NCBI RefSeq assembly: GCF_045528445.1 | Contig: NZ_JBGQQU010000012.1 | Coordinates: forward strand, 8,647-72,646 | DNA length: 64,000 nt | Origin: Desemzia sp045528445 | GTDB taxonomy: Bacteria; Bacillota; Bacilli; Lactobacillales; Carnobacteriaceae | Direction: 5' to 3' | Shown here: piece after piece, positions 17,019 through 26,814 of the stretch | Layout of the letters: the number at the start of each line of letters is the position of its first letter | How positions within the stretch are numbered: position 1 is the first letter of the stretch | Made by a program: the position numbers and the translations under genes | Notes under the pieces: generated by a model | Databases searched by the model: none | What the model saw: the letters and a program-made list of their open reading frames with translations, nothing else | What the model was told of the DNA's origin: nothing

Positions 17019-18059
17019 TTATTCAAATTGATAAATGGTTTCGGATCGGAATGGTTCACCTGGATACAAGATGACATCCCCGAAATTTTCTTGATTGATC
17101 GCGTCCGGCATAGCTTGTGTTTCCATCGCTACTCCTGCATATGGCTGAACTGTTTTTCCATCGATTCGGTAATCACCGCTGACCCCATTGTGAGTAAAAA
17201 TAACTACCGCATCACAATCCGTTGTAACAACAACTTTTCTGCCACTTTCAGGATCATATAATACAGCATCTGGTTGAGAGCCTCTATGCGATAAGAAAAA
17301 TGGATGGTCAAATCCCTCGTTGCTTTCTAATTGAGGGTGTTCGCTGTCGATTCCTCTACTCAACGGTGCAGCTTCTCTCAAATCAAAATCAGTATCATTA
17401 ACAGGCAGCATTTTCCCTGTTGGAATTCCATCCTCTTTCAATTCTCCTACTAAGTCACTATTGATTTGCAGTTCATGATCACGAATGGTTTTAGTATGGT
17501 CGCCCGTCAAATTAAAGTACACATGATTGGTAGGATTGAATAAAGTAGGCTCATCCGTTTCAGCTTCATAAGTGATTTTCCATTCATTGGCTTCGGACAA
17601 CGTGTACGTTACTGTAACAGTAACATTGCCTGGATATCCATTTTCTCCAGCTGGACTAAAATACTTAAAGATCAAATGTGCAGCAGCTTCCTCTTCTTCT
17701 ATAGAAACTTCCCAAAGGTGAGACTCAAATGCAGGGTTTCCTCCGTGATGATGGTTCTCTCCTTCATTTACTTGCAATTGATATTTTTTGCCTTCAATAG
17801 AAAATTCCCCTTTTGCAATTCTTCCTGCCACGCGCCCTACTAGTGCACCATAGAAAGGCCGATAAGTTAAATAATCTTCCACATTATCGAAACCTAATGT
17901 GATATTGGCTAGAGCTCCACGTTTGTCTGGTGTTTTGATTGAAGTCACTACTCCTCCTAAGTTCAAAGCAGACAAGGACACACCCTGACTATTTGTGAGC
18001 GTGTACTCATAAACCGTTTCTCCTGACAAGTCTCCAAAAAATTTCTTCTCAAATTCCAT
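17019..18059 (-). CDS. galM: Aldose 1-epimerase (galactose mutarotase)
   Basis: 346-aa enzyme interconverting beta- and alpha-galactose, the entry step of the Leloir pathway. Family signatures are GRVAGRIAKGEF with the NEGENHHHGG substrate-binding His pair, NPTNHVYFNLTG and VYFNLTGD with catalytic His, and the C-terminal catalytic Glu near AMETQAMPDAIN. Third gene of the gal operon, 25 bases after galT. Confidence 0.95.
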   Translation of the reverse strand: MEFEKKFFGDLSGETVYEYTLTNSQGVSLSALNLGGVVTSIKTPDKRGALANITLGFDNVEDYLTYRPFYGALVGRVAGRIAKGEFSIEGKKYQLQVNEGENHHHGGNPAFESHLWEVSIEEEEAAAHLIFKYFSPAGENGYPGNVTVTVTYTLSEANEWKITYEAETDEPTLFNPTNHVYFNLTGDHTKTIRDHELQINSDLVGELKEDGIPTGKMLPVNDTDFDLREAAPLSRGIDSEHPQLESNEGFDHPFFLSHRGSQPDAVLYDPESGRKVVVTTDCDAVVIFTHNGVSGDYRIDGKTVQPYAGVAMETQAMPDAINQENFGDVILYPGEPFRSETIYQFE

Positions 18060-18084
18060 TTTATTTCACTCCCCACTGTGCAAT

Positions 18085-19563
18085 TTAAAGTGTCTCTACA
18101 AATCTTTTAAAGGCTTCTTTACCATCGTCTGTTGCTTTATACACACCTGCATCTTCCAACACCCGTAAAAATACAGAGCCCACACCCTCTTGAATCACTT
18201 TTCCAACCGTTTCCTTCGTGATGTGTTGAGTTGCTTTTAACTCATCCGCCCATTCTTTATGGTAATCTGCGATTGTGTTGGGTTGATCCAGTAAATACTG
18301 CTCCACTTCTTTTAATTCCGTTTCTAGTCGAGGCGGCAAAATTGCTAGACCCATGACTTCTATCAAACCAATATTTTCTTTTTTGATGTGCTGCACATCA
18401 GGATGCGGATGAAAGATTCCATCCGGAAACTCTGCTGATGTTCGATTGTTGCGTAGTACTAAATCCAATTCAAATACGCCGTTTTTTTGACGAGCTATAG
18501 GGGTAATAGCATTATGGGGTTCTTCTCCAGAGTATGCTCTAATTTCTGCTGATTCATCGCTGTACTGTTCCCATTTCCCCAGAATATAACTGCCCGCTTC
18601 AACTAATGCTTCAGGTTGTTTGCTTTTCAGACGAATAACAGACATCGGCCATTTTACAATTCCACATGTTACTTCAGGATACTGATCTAAAGAAAAAGGT
18701 ACATTCGTTTCTGCTTTTTCCATTGGAAATGTGTGCCGACCTCCTTGATAATGATCATGTGTTAAAATCGATCCGCCAACGATTGGCAATCCAGCATTCG
18801 ATCCTACGAAATAATGCGGCAAAGTTTCTACAATGTTCAACAGGTTTCGATAAGCCTCCCCGTTTACATTCATTGGGCGATGTTCTTCAGATAAGAATAT
18901 AGCGTGCTCATTGTAATAAGAATAAGGAGAGTACTGGAAGCCCCATGTTTCATGATTGACAGACATGCGGACTAAGCGGTGGTTGGCTCTTCCTGGATGT
19001 GTTGCATGTCCTTCATATCCTTCATTTTCCATACACAATAAACATGCTGGATAACTGGAACTGACTGCGTTTTTAGCTAAAGCGATCTCTTTTGAATCCT
19101 TTTCGGGTTTGGAAAGATTGATGGTGATTTCCAGATCGCCATACTCTGTTTCTTTCAAAAAATGGATATTTTTGGCAATACTTCTTGTTTTGATATAATT
19201 GTTTGATTGGCTTAATCCATAAAAGTAATCCGTAGCTTCTTTAGGGCTGTTTTCATACAAACTCCAGAAATCATCGTTTACTTTTGAAGGCAATGGTGTC
19301 ACTAAATCCATTATTTCTGCTTCCAATACGTCTCTATGGGATGGGCTATCTTCGATTCTTCCAGTTGTTGCCGCATAATTGACCAGTTCATCCAATACTT
19401 CTAAAACAGATGGCAGCGGTGTGCTGTGGACAATAGAAGGTTCAAAGTCTATTTTATGCAATAAAGCCAACAATTGATTCGTTTTGTATACACGATCTAC
19501 TTTAGCCATTTTTTGTTTCCGTATCCCAATTTCAATAAAATCGATTATAGCTTGATCAATCAC
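18085..19563 (-). CDS. galT: UDP-glucose-hexose-1-phosphate uridylyltransferase
   Basis: 492-aa Firmicutes-type (class II) GalT, exchanging UMP between UDP-glucose and galactose 1-phosphate. It has PACLLCMENEGYEGHATHPGR and the catalytic stretch ILTHDHYQGGRHTFP near residue 315. The GTG at 19561-19563 is taken as the start because AAAAGGAGCAAAATA precedes it. The open frame runs 56 codons further into galK without a better site. 25 bases separate it from galK. galE is not in this cluster. Confidence 0.95.
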   Translation of the reverse strand: MIDQAIIDFIEIGIRKQKMAKVDRVYKTNQLLALLHKIDFEPSIVHSTPLPSVLEVLDELVNYAATTGRIEDSPSHRDVLEAEIMDLVTPLPSKVNDDFWSLYENSPKEATDYFYGLSQSNNYIKTRSIAKNIHFLKETEYGDLEITINLSKPEKDSKEIALAKNAVSSSYPACLLCMENEGYEGHATHPGRANHRLVRMSVNHETWGFQYSPYSYYNEHAIFLSEEHRPMNVNGEAYRNLLNIVETLPHYFVGSNAGLPIVGGSILTHDHYQGGRHTFPMEKAETNVPFSLDQYPEVTCGIVKWPMSVIRLKSKQPEALVEAGSYILGKWEQYSDESAEIRAYSGEEPHNAITPIARQKNGVFELDLVLRNNRTSAEFPDGIFHPHPDVQHIKKENIGLIEVMGLAILPPRLETELKEVEQYLLDQPNTIADYHKEWADELKATQHITKETVGKVIQEGVGSVFLRVLEDAGVYKATDDGKEAFKRFVETL

Positions 19564-19588
19564 TATTTTGCTCCTTTTCGAGTCATTT

Positions 19589-20752
19589 TTATCGTACTTT
19601 AGCTCCATCACTGATTTCCGCAATGTAAAATTCAGCTGCATAGCCGATATTACTTTCATATTCAGCTCCAACCTGTTGGATAAACGTTTCAGTACTGTCT
19701 TTTTGAACGATGGCAATAGCACAGCCGCCAAATCCAGCTCCTGTCATACGTGCTCCGATCACTCCAGGCTGTTCCCAAGCACTATGTACCAAGGTATCTA
19801 ACTCTATACCAGTCACTTCGTAATCTTCTTGAGTAGATAAGTGGGATTCATTCATTAATTTGCCAAAAGTAATCAAATCTCCTGCTTTCAACGCTTCCGT
19901 AGCTTTTAGCGTCCGTTGGTTTTCGTACACAGCATGTTTCGCGCGTCTCGACAAAACTTCGCTGGAGATAACTTGCTTATTGGCTTCAAAAGTGGCTTCA
20001 TCCAGGTCACCCAATGATTGAATAGCCAACACCGTTTGCAACTCGCTTAAAGCTTGTTCGCATTCGCTTCGACGTTCATTGTATTTTGAATCAGCCAGCT
20101 CACGTCTTTTCTTTGAATTCATGATCACGATGACATGATCAGTCAATTCAACAGGCACCATTTCATACTCTAAAGTATTTGTATCCAATAAAATAGCTCT
20201 ATTCTTTTGACCCATCCCCACGGCAAATTGATCCATGATTCCTGAGTTGACCCCAATAAATTCATTTTCTACTTTTTTCCCAATTTGAATCAACTCTAAC
20301 CGTTCGACCTTCAAATCAAACAATTCCTCTAATACTACTCCCATCAATAATTCGATAGATGCTGAAGAAGATAAGCCTGCACCATTAGGAATCGTTCCAC
20401 AAATGACCATTTCTAAACCAGTAGAAATAGCATGTCCTGATTCTTTCAAGAACTTGATGACACCTTTAGGATAGTTCGCCCAGTTATCTTCTTTTTTATA
20501 GCTCAATTCACTCAAATCAAATGAAATAACTCCTGCTTCTGGAAAATTTTCAGAATACAACTTTACTGTGGTATCTTCCCGTTTACTAGCTATGCCGTAA
20601 GTCCCCAAAGTAATAGCACAGGGAAAAACGTTCCCTCCATTGTAATCTGTATGCTCCCCTATCAAATTAATTCTTCCTGGTGCGAAAAAAGAATGGATTT
20701 CTTTCTTTCCATATAATTGTTCGAATGTTTCTGTTAACTGATCTAATTGCAT
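19589..20752 (-). CDS. galK: Galactokinase
   Basis: 387-aa GHMP kinase phosphorylating galactose at C1. The galactokinase signature FFAPGRINLIGEHTDYNGG is at residues 22-40, the ATP loop PNGAGLSSSASIELLMG near 120, and motif 3 GARMTGAGFGGCAIAIV near 340. First gene of galKTMR, directly under the promoter, GalR-type operator and cre site at 20775-20846. Confidence 0.97.
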   Translation of the reverse strand: MQLDQLTETFEQLYGKKEIHSFFAPGRINLIGEHTDYNGGNVFPCAITLGTYGIASKREDTTVKLYSENFPEAGVISFDLSELSYKKEDNWANYPKGVIKFLKESGHAISTGLEMVICGTIPNGAGLSSSASIELLMGVVLEELFDLKVERLELIQIGKKVENEFIGVNSGIMDQFAVGMGQKNRAILLDTNTLEYEMVPVELTDHVIVIMNSKKRRELADSKYNERRSECEQALSELQTVLAIQSLGDLDEATFEANKQVISSEVLSRRAKHAVYENQRTLKATEALKAGDLITFGKLMNESHLSTQEDYEVTGIELDTLVHSAWEQPGVIGARMTGAGFGGCAIAIVQKDSTETFIQQVGAEYESNIGYAAEFYIAEISDGAKVR

Positions 20753-20774
20753 GTGTTTGACTGCCTCCTTTTAT

Positions 20775-20788
20775 TAAAAACGCTTTCA
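20775..20788 (-). promoter_or_regulatory. cre site (CcpA) in the gal leader
   Basis: On the minus strand TGAAAGCGTTTTTA, one mismatch from the cre consensus TGWAANCGNTNWCA. It lies between the galK promoter and its start codon, where CcpA would block transcription. Confidence 0.7.
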
Positions 20789-20804
20789 AGTTCTCTTTGA
20801 TTCT

Positions 20805-20833
20805 ATTTTATTCCATCTAGTAAACAAATTCAA
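20805..20833 (-). promoter_or_regulatory. gal operon promoter
   Basis: Minus strand TTGAAT (20828-20833), 17-base spacer, TAAAAT (20805-20810). Confidence 0.65.
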
Positions 20834-20846
20834 GTAAAGTTTACTA
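20818..20846 (-). promoter_or_regulatory. Probable GalR operator
   Basis: TAGTAAAC (20818-20825) and GTTTACTA (20839-20846) form a dyad covering the -35 box; within it AGTAAAGTTTACT (20833-20845) is itself palindromic, as LacI-family operators often are. Confidence 0.6.
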
Positions 20847-20946
20847 AATATTTTATCTTTCTAAAATCCTTATCCATTATGGCTGTTTTTTGCTATACTT
20901 AACTTAATTATTCTTTAAGGAGAGGACTACAACGGGACCGTTACAT

Positions 20947-21288
20947 GTGGAATTAGAACGTTTTAGAGTAAAATCCGGAAAAGAAGACACTGCTCGAGAA
21001 TGGATGCTTTTTTTAAACCATCATTTAGCTGAAGTCATCGAAACTCTGCCCGGTGAAAAAATGTATGTAGAGTCAATATTTGAAGAAATTATCGAAGGAA
21101 CAATGTATTTATACTGGGTTTCTTATCAAGGAATGTCTCCTAATGAAGTGGAATTTTCTACTGCTGATGTCGATAAAAAACACTTGGAATATTGGAAGGA
21201 ATGTATTGAGCCTGCGTATGGAGAACATCTACTGAAAACAAACGTGGTAATGATCCAAGATAAAATCAAAAAAGAAATGTACGATTAA
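20947..21288 (+). CDS. DUF6176-like protein
   Basis: 113-aa soluble protein. The pattern ELERFRVKSGKEDTAREW, EKMYVESIFEE, YLYWVSYQG and a C-terminal MIQDKIKKEM fits the DUF6176 family as I remember it; function unknown. Start is a GTG; the AAGGAG at 20917-20922 is unusually far away (about 24 bases) and no better codon exists in frame, so the true start is uncertain. It lies one codon before the zincin gene and is probably cotranscribed with it. Confidence 0.6.
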   Translation: MELERFRVKSGKEDTAREWMLFLNHHLAEVIETLPGEKMYVESIFEEIIEGTMYLYWVSYQGMSPNEVEFSTADVDKKHLEYWKECIEPAYGEHLLKTNVVMIQDKIKKEMYD

Positions 21289-21315
21289 TTGACTTTTAAG
21301 GAAAGGATTGTATTT

Positions 21316-22056
21316 ATGAAACAGATTTTTGCTTTTGAAGATTTAACTCAAGTAGAACCCCATAGAAAAATCATCCAGTCGATGTTCCAACAACTTCAAC
21401 CGTATGAAGTGTATCTCCAACAATCATTCGCTTTAAAAGAAAGTCCTAAAGCTATCGTTTGGACATCCACTGAATTAGCTACAACTATTTTTTCTACGAT
21501 TCCGATTCCAGCCTATACGAGAAAAGACGTTATTTACATGTCACCCGTTATGGAGGATTGGAAAACTATTTTCTATGAGCAATTGGATGGACGTGATTTG
21601 CCGGTCATCAAAAATTATTATGAACGGAATATGGAAAGCCAAATGATGGAGATTTTAGCACATGAATTGACTCATCACAGCGATTTGTTCTTAGAAGGAT
21701 TTGATGACGGAAACTGGGAAAAAGATATTTGGTTCGAAGAAGGAATGTGTTTTTATTTGCCACGGAAGTTTTTGTTAACTGAGGAAGAATTTGATGAGAT
21801 CAGTACTGTCGAACGAACTTTAGTCAAAGAATTCAAAGAAAAATATGGGCACCATTCTTTGAGTGAATTCGGCAATAGTACTTATAAAGGCAACATGACC
21901 AGTATCATGTATGATTATTGGAGGAGTTTTTTAGCGGTGAAAGAATTAGTGGATAGAGCAGAAGGCGATGTGATGCAGGTGTTTGCTCAATACCATGAAT
22001 GGCACCACACAGGTAAAAAGGGCTCACTTACAGCATATTTCCAATTAGATATCTAG
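21316..22056 (+). CDS. Putative HEXXH zinc metalloprotease (gluzincin-like)
   Basis: 246-aa protein without signal peptide or membrane segment. EILAHELTHHSDLF near residue 111 gives the HEXXH zinc motif. WFEEGMCFYLP about 20 residues later supplies a Glu in the place of the third gluzincin ligand. The start at 21316 follows AAGGAAAGG; the longer frame begins with a TTG that overlaps the previous stop. I do not recognise the family beyond the motif. Probably in operon with the DUF6176-like gene. Confidence 0.65.
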   Translation: MKQIFAFEDLTQVEPHRKIIQSMFQQLQPYEVYLQQSFALKESPKAIVWTSTELATTIFSTIPIPAYTRKDVIYMSPVMEDWKTIFYEQLDGRDLPVIKNYYERNMESQMMEILAHELTHHSDLFLEGFDDGNWEKDIWFEEGMCFYLPRKFLLTEEEFDEISTVERTLVKEFKEKYGHHSLSEFGNSTYKGNMTSIMYDYWRSFLAVKELVDRAEGDVMQVFAQYHEWHHTGKKGSLTAYFQLDI

Positions 22057-22077
22057 TCTTTTTTCAAAAGATCATAA

Positions 22078-22113
22078 AAATCCCCGCCAGAAATTAGTTG
22101 GCGAGGATTTTTT
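22078..22113. terminator. Bidirectional terminator
   Basis: AAATCCCCGCCA pairs with TGGCGAGGATTT with one mismatch; T-run on the plus strand and A-run before it. Between two converging genes. Confidence 0.85.
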
Positions 22114-22599
22114 CTATTCATCTTCTTTTTCTTCAGCATCTGCTTGCAAGCTCCAAATAGCCACTACAACAGCTAAAGCCACCACAGAATCTTGTTCTTC
22201 TTCCACTTCTAGTACATACGATTCACCGACTGAGAACCATTTTTTCTTCAATTCGGCTACTGTCCGTAAACGTTCTTTGATCTTGTACTCATTGTCTTCC
22301 ACGTTGCCTTTGATCTTCCAGTTGAGTTTATCAATATCATAATCCGAAGCAACCAGATTGTTTTCTTTTTTGACGACAGCTACATTGGTATCTAATTGAC
22401 TGATTGCGTATTTCGCTGAAAAACCGAACTTCTTTTCTTCAATAGAAGCTACTTCTTCATTCTGCTGATCATAGATATGTACCTTTCGTCCAAATGACAA
22501 CCATTCGCTTTTGATTTCGTAAATGGGCTCATCTTTTTCATTTCGTACAATCAAACCATCTCTTAAAGAAAAACGTTTTGCTCGAATGTATAATTTCAT
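22114..22599 (-). CDS. LURP-one-related (YxjI-type) protein
   Basis: 161-aa soluble protein with the LOR / tubby-like beta-barrel pattern: MKLYIRAKRFSLRDGLIVRNE at the start, then YEIKSEWLSFGRKVHIYD, and a final hydrophobic helix LAVVVAIWSLQ. Members are small lipid- or membrane-associated scaffold-like domains of unknown function. No partner gene nearby. Confidence 0.75.
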   Translation of the reverse strand: MKLYIRAKRFSLRDGLIVRNEKDEPIYEIKSEWLSFGRKVHIYDQQNEEVASIEEKKFGFSAKYAISQLDTNVAVVKKENNLVASDYDIDKLNWKIKGNVEDNEYKIKERLRTVAELKKKWFSVGESYVLEVEEEQDSVVALAVVVAIWSLQADAEEKEDE

Positions 22600-22762
22600 A
22601 ACAACCCTACTTTCAGTAAAATATATCGTTTAATAAAGTATACTGATTTGTCGCATAATTTGCTATGAATAAGGTTTTTCTGATCAAAGTAATTTGCTTT
22701 TTTGCGAAAGTTTATCCATGCGGCTCCATGTTCTGCTCTTAAACGAATTATACGTGACACTT

Positions 22763-24187
22763 TTAATGAATCACTATATGTTTCCATTTTCCCGATTTAA
22801 AGCGCAGACCTACTAAGACCCATCTTAGGAATTGGTCTAAGACGATACCCATCCAGGCTCCTAACAGACCAAGATCTAGAATAAATACAAAAAAGTACGC
22901 GGATAGTACACGAACGATCAATACTCCAACAAAGGTAGAGATTAATGGGAACATGGTATCTCCTGCACCTCGTAAAGAACCGGCAACGATCAATTGATGT
23001 GTTTGGAACGGCTGAACAACAGCAATGATTTTTAAGGCCAGTGAAGCATTTTCGATAATCGCTGAGTCATTGGAATAAAATCCAACAAAGACTTCCGAAC
23101 CGATAAATAAAGCTATTCCTACTACCAAACCCGTAATGGCCCCCATGGCACTCGTTTTCTTAGCGTATTCCGCAGCCAGATCGGTATCCTTTTTGCCTAA
23201 AGAACGTCCAACCAATGAAGATGAAGATATACCAAAGGCTTGCCCTGTAGTAAATGACAGACTTAATATATTCATTCCAATTTGATGTGCAGCAAAAATA
23301 ACAGTCCCAAGACTGGAGACGATTTGAATGAACAGAATAACTCCCGCACGCAAAATCAACTGTTCAATGGCGGAAGGCATCCCGATACGAACTAAATTTT
23401 TCAAAGTCCGTTTATCAAATGTAAATTTGCGTTTGAATGAAAAGGGGAGTTCACTGTTCCCTTTCATCAGGAAACGTACCAGTAATGTACTGGCAATCAG
23501 ATTCGCTGCAGCTGTTGAAGTTGCAGCTCCAACGACTCCTAAAGCGGGTATACCTAGTAGACCATAAATCAATATAGCGTTCCCGATAACATTTAAAAAG
23601 TTTACCAAGATATTGATGCGCATTGGAATTTGCGTTTGGCCAATCCCACGAAGGGCTCCTGTAATACTAATGTTAAACGATTGGAATAAGTAGCTGATAC
23701 AAATGACTCTAAAATAACTTGCTCCAATAGCAACGGCATGAGGTTCTCCACCCATGAACGTCAAAATAGTTTCCGCATTCAACAACCCGAATACAGAAAT
23801 AGGGATCGAGAAAAACAGACCGAACAACATAACGTGTTTCAAAACATTTTCCATTCGCTTCTTTTCGCCTGCTCCATAATAACGAGCTATCATGGCTGTA
23901 CCACCGACATTCAACGCTTGTACTACAGACAGCGCTAAAAATAAAGGCTGATTAGTCAAACCCACAGATGAAACAGCCGCAGCCGCATAGTTGTTATCTG
24001 GAATATTTCCCAGCATCATCATATCGATCATACCAAATATAGAACTTAACACTAATTCCATTAAGACAGGCCAAGCAATATTCAGGATGTCCAACTTTAA
24101 TGGATCCTTGATCATGCTTTTAAAAACGGTTTGAGCTTTTCCTTTTGATTTCCGGATAATTGGATTCCGGATTTCTGTTTTTTTCAC
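22763..24187 (-). CDS. MATE-family multidrug efflux transporter
   Basis: 474-aa inner-membrane antiporter of the MATE/NorM family with about 12 transmembrane segments. Early motif IAWPVLMELVLSSIFGMIDMMMLG, central ALRGIGQTQIPM and later GSLRGAGDTMFPL are the two related half signatures. It starts at a GTG (24185-24187) behind AAGGAGAGAAGCAAAC. The substrate cannot be told. A short frame continues from its 3' end toward the LURP-one gene but is not convincing. Confidence 0.9.
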   Translation of the reverse strand: MKKTEIRNPIIRKSKGKAQTVFKSMIKDPLKLDILNIAWPVLMELVLSSIFGMIDMMMLGNIPDNNYAAAAVSSVGLTNQPLFLALSVVQALNVGGTAMIARYYGAGEKKRMENVLKHVMLFGLFFSIPISVFGLLNAETILTFMGGEPHAVAIGASYFRVICISYLFQSFNISITGALRGIGQTQIPMRINILVNFLNVIGNAILIYGLLGIPALGVVGAATSTAAANLIASTLLVRFLMKGNSELPFSFKRKFTFDKRTLKNLVRIGMPSAIEQLILRAGVILFIQIVSSLGTVIFAAHQIGMNILSLSFTTGQAFGISSSSLVGRSLGKKDTDLAAEYAKKTSAMGAITGLVVGIALFIGSEVFVGFYSNDSAIIENASLALKIIAVVQPFQTHQLIVAGSLRGAGDTMFPLISTFVGVLIVRVLSAYFFVFILDLGLLGAWMGIVLDQFLRWVLVGLRFKSGKWKHIVIH

Positions 24188-24342
24188 GTTTGCTTCTCTC
24201 CTTATAAATTTTCGCTTCGTGCTTACTTGCCAGCTTAAAACTATCTATTGTCAAGCAGCGCAAGATCATAACTTCAACGATACACTTTTGCCTTCAGTAA
24301 TTCAAGTTGTACTAATAGAATATTCAGAACTTTCAGCCAAAT

Positions 24343-24374
24343 AAAAAAAGCTGGAGAAAACCCAGCTTTTTTTT
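24343..24374. terminator. Terminator near the SRAP gene
   Basis: AAAAAAAGCTGG pairs with CCAGCTTTTTTT over a 7-base loop. It ends SRAP transcription on the minus strand and could work in both directions. Confidence 0.85.
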
Positions 24375-24383
24375 CATTCTGCT

Positions 24384-24959
24384 TCACACAATACTCAACT
24401 CTTTTTCAAAAGGTCGCAACAATTGATGAACTGTTTTAGGATCTTGGTTTAAGTCCAGATAATCTGCTTCATTTTCAGGTAATAAGATAACAGGCATTCG
24501 ATCATGGATTTTTTTCATTGCTTCATTGGCTTCGGTCGTAATAATAGAATACATCCATGCTTCTTTCCCGTTTTTGTCTATAAAAAGATCACATATAGCC
24601 GCTATGGAAAAAATCGATTGGTCTTTGACAGAAATTTTGCGTTTTTCTTTATGATTGCCAATCTTTTCCCATTCAAAAAAGGACGTAGCAGGTACCAAGC
24701 AACGATTGGTTCTAAACGCTTTACTAAATGTCGGCTTCTCTAAAATAGACTCTCCTCTTGCATTAATCAGCGGACCTTTTGCAAAACTCGGAGAAAATCC
24801 CCAAGTCAGTAAAGCTGATTTTTTGTCTGGAAGAATAATGGGTGAAATAGTTGTCGGGTAAATTTCTTCTTTAGCACCGTAATTAAAATCTGCTTCTTTC
24901 AATCGATACCGTGCTATCAGTTCTTTCTGACTAGCTTCAAATGAGTATCTTCCACACAC
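24384..24959 (-). CDS. SRAP-domain (YedK/HMCES-like) abasic-site protein
   Basis: 191-aa SOS-response-associated peptidase family protein, which forms a covalent thiazolidine link to abasic sites in single-stranded DNA through its Cys2. I start at the GTG at 24957-24959 so that the protein begins M-C-G-R; starting one codon earlier would give M-V-C and bury the required N-terminal Cys. The GAGG site fits either. Catalytic features NARGESILEKPTF, CLVPATSFFEW and IHDRMPVIL are present. The next gene upstream is DUF4153, 21 bases away. Confidence 0.9.
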   Translation of the reverse strand: MCGRYSFEASQKELIARYRLKEADFNYGAKEEIYPTTISPIILPDKKSALLTWGFSPSFAKGPLINARGESILEKPTFSKAFRTNRCLVPATSFFEWEKIGNHKEKRKISVKDQSIFSIAAICDLFIDKNGKEAWMYSIITTEANEAMKKIHDRMPVILLPENEADYLDLNQDPKTVHQLLRPFEKELSIV

Positions 24960-24980
24960 CACAATCTACTCCTCACTCTT

Positions 24981-26765
24981 TTATTTGACATGAATCAAAG
25001 CAAATAGTTCCATATAAAATTCTCCATTGTTATTGAAATCCAATTGGGTCACTAATATGTCCATCAAAGCTCCCTCATTTCCGCTTTCAATCAGTGCCTG
25101 ATCTAAGGTCAACTCTTGTGAAACTGCATCAGGAGATTGATTCAATTCATTGGTCATTTCTGTTACATTCGTACTGATCAATGTATTTCCTTCCTCATCC
25201 TTCAAAGAGAGCAGCACACTATTTTCTTCTTCAGTTACCTCTAATTGATACGCAACTTCCTCTATCTCAATAGTTTGAACAGTTTCTGCATTCGTACCTT
25301 GTGACAGGGTATCTACTTGTATTTTTGACATGGTTTGATAATTGGAAACATCTAACACCGTACCATTTCCCCATTCAAAATAATGGTAGCTGAATACTTC
25401 AGTTGCTGCTCCATATTGGTTGAAACCAAATGTTTCTTCAAAATCTACCGAGGATTGAAAATCTTTCGGCAGAAATCCAACTTCATCAATATAGCCGTTA
25501 CTCTCTAAGTCATTGACGGTTTCTACAATTTTCCGCTGCTCATTCTCCGGTACATCTGCATTAGGGACAATGGTATTTTCCGCAAGCATGTTGTTATCAT
25601 TCAACACAGATCTTAGAAAAGCCATTTGCCCATTTTTGCTGACCGTAAAAGCGTCTACTGGGGGAACAATCGAGATGACAGAAAAAACAATCAGTACAAT
25701 CGCTACTAGCCCATTTTTTTGTTTTGGCCAAATACTGAAAATAACACTGGCGATGATCGCAAAAACTCCAAATAGAATAACGTAGTAACGGCCAATGGTC
25801 AGCCCTTTTTCATTGATTTGTATAATAGAAGCTACTGTTTGGAGCAGAACGATAAAGAAGAGGACTTTTGGAAATACCAGCCTGAAACTAGTCACCATTT
25901 TGTTTTCCAACCTTCCAATCAGCAGCATCACTAATATCACCACTATGGCATAACTGACCAGCATGGGTTCCAGTAAATTATCTACCCAAAAATCTCTTCC
26001 TATATTCAGAACAATATACAGTGCTAGTATAATGGTAAAAACCATAGTGATTGGAATAATGATATAAGACAGCAATACTTCCATTATTTTTGGAACACTG
26101 ATGGCTGTTTCAACTTCTGGAGACAATTCTTCTTTCACAGCATCCTGCTCAATTGTCGCAGTATAATGCGGGATATCCGATAAGAAGAAAATCGGTGCAA
26201 ATAATGACGCCACTACATTTGCAGCATGGGCAAACACGCGATAGTCCACTGTAAACAGTAAAACATTGATGGCCGATAAAATAGACATGATCCCTATTGT
26301 CAAAACGACAGAAAATAAAATAGTTGTAAACAAGGCTTTGAAAGTAGCGGTAAAAGAATCACTGAATGACAACCGATTGCGAATACTTGGAATCCATATA
26401 AACGCAATGAGCAGCGCAAACGATAAGACCGTTGTCCGGATCACTACTTCAAGTGAAAAAACATCTGTTTCAACATTCAGAGTAAAATAGTAAATAATAG
26501 CTAACAAAAGCGCAGGTGAAAGAATCATCCAACGCAGTTTTTCTCTGTGAGAGAAAAATCGTTCAAAAACCATTTGTGCTACTGCTGCAGCTAAAGCTCC
26601 TACAAAACTGGCGATCACCAGCTCATAATAATCAAACTCTTCCGACTGTATATTAAGAGATAAAATACTCGTAGCAATGACTAAAAATACGACGGATAAT
26701 GGAAAGCGACTGATTGCATCTGTTAAATTTTGTACCTGTCCTTTAAAAAATTTGGTCCATTTCAT
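24981..26765 (-). CDS. DUF4153 membrane protein
   Basis: 594-aa protein with about 10 to 12 hydrophobic segments over residues 20-400, and a soluble C-terminal 200 residues predicted outside the membrane. The pattern, including YRVFAHAANVVASLFAPIFFLSDIP, fits DUF4153. Function unknown. Start at 26765 follows AAGAAGGTCGGAACAA; an upstream start adds seven residues only. Likely cotranscribed with YrhK upstream (49 bases) and the SRAP gene downstream. Confidence 0.8.
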   Translation of the reverse strand: MKWTKFFKGQVQNLTDAISRFPLSVVFLVIATSILSLNIQSEEFDYYELVIASFVGALAAAVAQMVFERFFSHREKLRWMILSPALLLAIIYYFTLNVETDVFSLEVVIRTTVLSFALLIAFIWIPSIRNRLSFSDSFTATFKALFTTILFSVVLTIGIMSILSAINVLLFTVDYRVFAHAANVVASLFAPIFFLSDIPHYTATIEQDAVKEELSPEVETAISVPKIMEVLLSYIIIPITMVFTIILALYIVLNIGRDFWVDNLLEPMLVSYAIVVILVMLLIGRLENKMVTSFRLVFPKVLFFIVLLQTVASIIQINEKGLTIGRYYVILFGVFAIIASVIFSIWPKQKNGLVAIVLIVFSVISIVPPVDAFTVSKNGQMAFLRSVLNDNNMLAENTIVPNADVPENEQRKIVETVNDLESNGYIDEVGFLPKDFQSSVDFEETFGFNQYGAATEVFSYHYFEWGNGTVLDVSNYQTMSKIQVDTLSQGTNAETVQTIEIEEVAYQLEVTEEENSVLLSLKDEEGNTLISTNVTEMTNELNQSPDAVSQELTLDQALIESGNEGALMDILVTQLDFNNNGEFYMELFALIHVK

Positions 26766-26814
26766 TTGTTCCGACCTTCTTTCCACGAAGAAATTTGTTA
26801 TCTATAACGCTGAT

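Noticed and set aside
22596..22787. 63-codon ORF between the MATE and LURP-one genes
   Set aside because: It overlaps both neighbours, has a weak ribosome site and resembles no family; kept out for lack of support.
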